Source of the DNA: Elusimicrobiota bacterium | GTDB taxonomy: Bacteria > Elusimicrobiota > Elusimicrobia > UBA1565 > JACRDR01 | Length of the DNA stretch: 9,823 bases | NCBI GenBank assembly: GCA_016212845.1 | Contig: JACRDR010000026.1 | Coordinates: 1 to 9,823, forward strand | Reading direction: 5' to 3' | In this document: positions 7,337 through 9,823 of the stretch, piece by piece | Layout of the letters: the number at the start of each line of letters is the position of its first letter | Position numbering within the stretch: the first letter of the stretch is position 1 | Notes under the pieces: model-generated | Told to the model about the DNA's origin: nothing | What the model saw: only the letters and a program-made list of their open reading frames with translations | Database searches by the model: none | Position numbers and translations under genes: made by a program

Positions 7337-7957
7337 CTATCGGCCCAGGATATACCGGGTGTGCGGCACCGCGGTCGCGGCGATGTGCTGCGGGGTGGTG
7401 TGCGCTTCCTCGACGCCGGGCGAGAAGGTCACGCCGACGTCCTTGTAGGCGCGCTGAACGAAGGACGAGCAGAACGTGTCCTTGAGGTTCTGCAGGCGGC
7501 TCTGGCGGCTCAGCGTCTTCCGGTGCACCGCCATCCAGGTCGCCAAGATCCCGCGGTAGGAGTAGGCGACGCGGTTGGCGGTCATGTCCAGCGCGCGTCC
7601 CAGGACGAGCTTCGCCTGGCCCTCCGACAATCCGAAGTCGAGGATCGCGAGGCTCGAATATTTTTTCTGGTCCCAGAACTTCTCGGCGCGGTTCTCCTGC
7701 ACGCCGCTTTGAACGAAGCCCCGCGAAAACTCGATGTCCGCCTCGAAGACCCAGTGCTGGCCGTCGGCGCGGCGGCCTTCGAAGAGCATCGCGTGCGACC
7801 AGTCGCACCACTGGCCGTCGGGCGTCAGATGCCGGAGGGTGCGGCGGATGCGCTGGTCCACCCAGGAGGTGCCGCAGGCCAGGCCGACGCGGCCGGGGGC
7901 GGCGTGGCGCTCGAGGAACTCGCGGTTGGAGAGGCCTTTGACGGCGACGACTTTCAC
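7337..7957 (-). CDS. Permuted papain-like (YiiX/NlpC-P60-fold) protein
   Basis: The 206-aa protein shows the order His, Glu, Cys expected of circularly permuted NlpC/P60 papain-fold enzymes of the YiiX/YebB type. These are H55 in DWSHAMLFEG, E72 in WVFEAD and C163 in DTFCSSFVQRAYKDVG. The N-terminal GRVGLACGTSWVDQRIRR corresponds to the first strand and helix of that fold. Members of this wider group hydrolyse or transfer on amide, ester or thioester bonds. The substrate here is unknown. There is no signal peptide or membrane segment, so it is probably cytoplasmic. The GTG start overlaps the TGA of the ColD-like gene by 4 nt, which implies translational coupling and a shared role. The frame is open far upstream inside that gene, but that stretch is Arg-rich shadow. 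Family assignment is from the residue pattern and is fairly firm for the fold, weak for function. Confidence 0.75.
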   Translation of the reverse strand: MKVVAVKGLSNREFLERHAAPGRVGLACGTSWVDQRIRRTLRHLTPDGQWCDWSHAMLFEGRRADGQHWVFEADIEFSRGFVQSGVQENRAEKFWDQKKYSSLAILDFGLSEGQAKLVLGRALDMTANRVAYSYRGILATWMAVHRKTLSRQSRLQNLKDTFCSSFVQRAYKDVGVTFSPGVEEAHTTPQHIAATAVPHTRYILGR

Positions 7958-9150
7958 CGGCCGAAGAACTCGTGGATCGTATCCACGACGTATTGCAGGT
8001 CCTGCGGCGTGTAGTACTGGTGGCAGCCGATGTAGAAGGCGCCCTTGTTTATCCAGGCCGCGACCGGGTACTTGGCGTCCAGGTTGCCGAAGAGCTTCCG
8101 GTAGATCGGCTGATTGATGAGCGGCATGAGGTCGCGCGTCTCGATGCCGCGGTCCTCGAGGAAGTTCACGAGCTCCACCTTCGGGCGGTCGCGGAGCACG
8201 ATCGGGTACATCATGAACATGTGCTCGCGGTCGGAGGGCACCGTCGGCGGCTGCAGCACGTCGGAGAGATCCGCCAAGCCCTTGGTGAGCCTCGCCGCGT
8301 TGCCCTTTCGCGCCTTGATGATCGCGTCCTTCTCCTCGAGTTGGGCGAGGCCGATCGCGGCCTCGAACTCGGTGCAGCGGAAGCTGTGGCCCATCGAGAC
8401 GAAGCTGAACCGCTTGGCGGCGATCTCGTGGAGCTTGGCGCCGGTCGCGTTCTTGTCGTCGTCGATCTGGATGTAGATCGAATCGCGGCCGTGGTTGAAG
8501 AGGCTGCGGCAGATGACCGCGAGCTCCGGGTCGCTCGTCGTGGCGAAGCCGCCCACGCCGGTCACGATGTAGTGGGCGATGTAGGTCGAAAAGCAGCCGA
8601 AGTCGCCGAAGGAGCCGACCGTCTTGCCCTTGTACTTCGCGAAGACGGTCTCGCAGGAGTCTTCGACGATCTTTAGCCCGTGCTTCTTGGCGATCGCCAG
8701 GATCGGGTCCATGTCGCACGGGAGCCCGAGCAGGTGAACGGGGATGATCGCGCGAGTCTTGGACGTGATCTTCGCCTCGATCTTCGCGGGATCGATGTTG
8801 TACGTCAGCGGATCGACGTCGACGAAGACCGGCTGCATCTTGTTGTGGAAGACGATGTTGGAGGTCGCGACGAACGTAACCGCGGGAACGAGGACTTCGT
8901 CGCCGTCGGCCCAGCCGTGGCGCTCCTTGAGCGCGGCGAGCGCGACGTGCAGGGCGCTCGTGCCGGAATTGCAGAACATCGCGAAGCGGCTGTCGTGCGC
9001 CTTCGCGAAGGCCTGCTCGAATCTTCGGGAGAAGGGCCCGTAGGAGACGCGGTTGGTCTTGATGATCTCGGCGATGTACTTCTTCGCCTTCGCGGAGAAG
9101 CGGAAATCGCCGACGCAGAGGTCTTTTCGCTTGGGGGTCTTCTTCGACAT
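7954..9150 (-). CDS. DegT-fold PLP enzyme with His in place of the PLP lysine; probable ColD-like GDP-4-keto-6-deoxysugar 3-dehydratase
   Basis: The 398-aa fold-type I PLP/PMP enzyme is of the DegT/DnrJ/EryC1/StrS group. NSGTSALHVAL (61-71) holds the cofactor phosphate and VEDSCE (162-167) supplies D164 for the pyridine ring. In the family's FS-x4-K...GEGG motif the lysine is H193 (FSTYIAHYIVTGVGG, 187-201). Aminotransferases need that Lys. ColD and E1/RfbH 3-dehydratases have His there and an EDNC(D/E) motif like the one here. The region after NHGRDSIYIQIDDD (219-232) lacks the four-Cys iron-sulfur cluster of E1, pointing to ColD, which removes the C3 hydroxyl of GDP-4-keto-6-deoxymannose with PLP and glutamate. 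That substrate is made by Gmd in this window. ATG 9150 is preferred over 9207 because a perfect TATAAT lies 7 nt before it and the extra 19 residues look non-homologous. The papain-like gene overlaps its stop. Automated annotation would likely say aminotransferase. Confidence 0.85.
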   Translation of the reverse strand: MSKKTPKRKDLCVGDFRFSAKAKKYIAEIIKTNRVSYGPFSRRFEQAFAKAHDSRFAMFCNSGTSALHVALAALKERHGWADGDEVLVPAVTFVATSNIVFHNKMQPVFVDVDPLTYNIDPAKIEAKITSKTRAIIPVHLLGLPCDMDPILAIAKKHGLKIVEDSCETVFAKYKGKTVGSFGDFGCFSTYIAHYIVTGVGGFATTSDPELAVICRSLFNHGRDSIYIQIDDDKNATGAKLHEIAAKRFSFVSMGHSFRCTEFEAAIGLAQLEEKDAIIKARKGNAARLTKGLADLSDVLQPPTVPSDREHMFMMYPIVLRDRPKVELVNFLEDRGIETRDLMPLINQPIYRKLFGNLDAKYPVAAWINKGAFYIGCHQYYTPQDLQYVVDTIHEFFGR

Positions 9151-9157
9151 CCGGCGG

Positions 9158-9163
9158 ATTATA
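9158..9163 (-). promoter_or_regulatory. Perfect -10 (TATAAT) of the ColD-like gene
   Basis: The minus strand reads TATAAT at 9163-9158, then 7 nt, then ATG at 9150. This places the transcription start at or beside the start codon. The best -35-like hexamer (TTGTTA, 9183-9178) is only 14 bp upstream, shorter than usual, so the -35 is unclear or an activator may be needed. Confidence 0.5.
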
Positions 9164-9168
9164 GGAAA

Positions 9169-9210
9169 AATCCCGCGTAACAACCGGGACATTGCGGGAT
9201 TCGGCATCCC
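9169..9210. promoter_or_regulatory. Cluster of GGGAT/ATCCC half-sites; operator or attenuator candidate
   Basis: Between the divergent starts at 9150 and 9232 lie AATCCCGC (9169-9176), CGGGA (9185-9189), GCGGGATT (9194-9201) and ATCCC (9206-9210). The first and third form a perfect 8-bp inverted repeat with a 17-nt spacer. Alternative pairings 1-2 and 3-4 are also possible. Read on the minus strand, the outer hairpin is followed by a run of five T. The last three half-sites sit about 10.5 bp apart, near one helical turn. This could be a binding site for a regulator of both flanking genes, or an RNA switch if a longer minus-strand transcript exists. Confidence 0.4.
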
Positions 9211-9220
9211 TCCTTATAGT
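9192..9220 (+). promoter_or_regulatory. Candidate promoter of the coiled-coil gene
   Basis: TTGCGG (9192-9197), a 17-bp spacer and TATAGT (9215-9220) precede the ATG at 9232 by 11 nt, predicting a leader of about 5 nt. TTG and TATA-T match the consensus. The -35 overlaps the half-site GCGGGATT, so binding there would block it. Confidence 0.45.
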
Positions 9221-9231
9221 ATCGGCCGGAG

Positions 9232-9823
9232 ATGAGCCAGGAACCCGTAGAGAAGAAGGACGCGGCCGCGCAGGGCAGCGACCCGGGCGGGCTGAGCGCG
9301 TTCGTGCTCGCGCTGCGCGAAGCGCTCCTCGGCATGCCTCCGGCGGGCGCCGAAGCCGCCGACCTGCGCGCCGAAGTCGCCCGCCTGCAGACGCTGGCCA
9401 AGAGGCTCGAGGTTCGCGAGGCGGATCTCGACGAAGCGAAGAAAAAGGTTCTCGGGCCGTGGCAGAAACTGCTCGAGGAGGCGCTCCCGAAACTGAAGTC
9501 CCGCCTCGACGCTCCAGGTCTCCAAAACGTCTTCGAGTTCCAAGGGCTGCTCGAGCAGGTTCGCAAGAAGCTCGAGGCGCCGATGCAGGCCTCGCTTCCC
9601 GAGGGGCTGCAGGCGCAGGAGGTCGCGCGGCTGCAGGCCGAGGTCGTCCGCCTGCTGGAGTCGCGCCGCCGAGCCGAGTCCGAAGCCCCGCCGCTCAAGG
9701 CTAGAGTCGCCGAGCTGGAAGCCCAGGTCACCGCCGCGCAGGAGCAGCTGCAGCGCCAGGCTCGCGAGACCGCCGAAGCCCGCTCGGAACGGGAAACCGC
9801 GACGCGGGAGCTCGAGATCGCCC
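9232..9823 (+). CDS. Coiled-coil protein of unknown function, partial
   Basis: The frame opens at ATG 9232 and runs 197 codons to the right window edge without a stop. I do not recognise a family. Residues 1-20 are polar, with no signal peptide or membrane helix. From about residue 40 the protein is Ala/Glu/Leu/Arg-rich with heptad-like spacing. There is one helical segment at about 42-72 (LRAEVARLQTLAKRLEV), a break with prolines and a glycine (GPWQKLLEEALPKLKSRL), and a long coiled coil from about 128 onward (VARLQAEVVRLLESRRRAE, then VAELEAQVTAAQEQLQRQ). It could be a scaffold, cytoskeletal or chromosome-segregation type protein, or a coiled-coil linker to a domain beyond the window. GGAG abuts the ATG, too close for a normal Shine-Dalgarno. 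It is divergent from the ColD-like gene and shares its 81-bp upstream region. Confidence 0.75.
   Translation, partial: MSQEPVEKKDAAAQGSDPGGLSAFVLALREALLGMPPAGAEAADLRAEVARLQTLAKRLEVREADLDEAKKKVLGPWQKLLEEALPKLKSRLDAPGLQNVFEFQGLLEQVRKKLEAPMQASLPEGLQAQEVARLQAEVVRLLESRRRAESEAPPLKARVAELEAQVTAAQEQLQRQARETAEARSERETATRELEIA

Noticed and set aside
7957..8719. Upstream extension of the papain-like gene's open frame into the ColD-like gene
   Set aside because: The extension is Arg-rich nonsense in the dehydratase's shifted frame. The homologous part begins at the GTG at 7957.
7954..9150. Perosamine synthase (PerA), suggested by a DegT-fold gene near gmd
   Set aside because: PerA needs the PLP-binding lysine, and here that position is His. 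The EDSCE motif also fits the dehydratases better.
7954..9150. E1/RfbH-type CDP-sugar 3-dehydratase with an iron-sulfur cluster
   Set aside because: The four-cysteine cluster region is replaced by the IYIQIDDDKN segment without cysteines, and no E3-type reductase gene is visible.
9169..9201. Rho-independent terminator read on the minus strand (8-bp stem followed by TTTTT)
   Set aside because: There is no minus-strand gene ending just upstream of it in the window and the loop is 17 nt. I kept it as an operator or attenuator candidate instead.
1..9823. tRNA or rRNA genes, CRISPR arrays, insertion sequences, phage or defence genes
   Set aside because: I saw no cloverleaf-like run, spaced repeats, transposase motifs or terminal repeats on either strand. 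Almost the whole window is accounted for by coding genes.

Overview
The window is a GC-rich bacterial chromosome segment, densely coded on both strands. It contains no RNA genes, mobile elements or CRISPR array that I can see. A type IV pilin-like protein with a very short GYTILEMM-type leader and a C-terminal 'VWVNCTHTDSKG' ending, plus the gene mix, reminds me of high-GC Elusimicrobiota or similar uncultured bacteria. That placement is recollection plus inference, not proof.

Layout from left to right. (1) Positions 1956 to 1, minus strand: a large membrane glycosyltransferase of the GT39/ArnT/PMT type that runs off the left edge. It has a C-terminal soluble part resembling the DUF2993/LmeA lipid-binding fold. 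(2) Positions 1994 to 6516, plus strand: a tight four-gene operon for GDP-mannose and its first modified product. It encodes GDP-mannose 4,6-dehydratase (gmd), a nucleotidyltransferase with a left-handed beta-helix tail, a phosphomannomutase/phosphoglucomutase, and a second, paralogous nucleotidyltransferase. The genes overlap or nearly touch (4-nt overlap, 10-nt gap, 19-nt overlap). (3) Positions 9150 back to 6510, minus strand: a second compact run that converges on the first with a 7-nt overlap. It encodes a DegT/DnrJ/EryC1-fold PLP enzyme, a permuted papain-like protein, a stand-alone CheY-like receiver and a type IV pilin-like protein. (4) From 9232, plus strand: a coiled-coil protein running off the right edge.

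The main biological point is the DegT-fold enzyme. Where aminotransferases of this family carry the PLP-binding lysine, this protein has histidine (H193). It also has an EDSCE motif like the 3-dehydratases and lacks the iron-sulfur cysteine cluster of the E1/RfbH type. This is the signature of ColD, whose substrate, GDP-4-keto-6-deoxymannose, is exactly what Gmd makes in the neighbouring operon. A plausible reading is a GDP-3,6-dideoxyhexose (colitose-like) route: Man-6-P to Man-1-P to GDP-mannose to GDP-4-keto-6-deoxymannose to the 3-deoxy product. No ColC-type epimerase/reductase lies in the window. The membrane glycosyltransferase would belong to surface glycan or glycoprotein assembly, and the papain-like protein translated directly after the dehydratase is an unexplained partner.

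A second theme is transcription. Candidate -10 hexamers sit 6 to 11 nt before five start codons, and two divergent start codons are only 37 bp apart. This suggests leaderless or nearly leaderless mRNAs. The 81-bp divergent intergenic region at 9151-9231 carries four copies of a GGGAT/ATCCC half-site and looks like an operator or attenuator.
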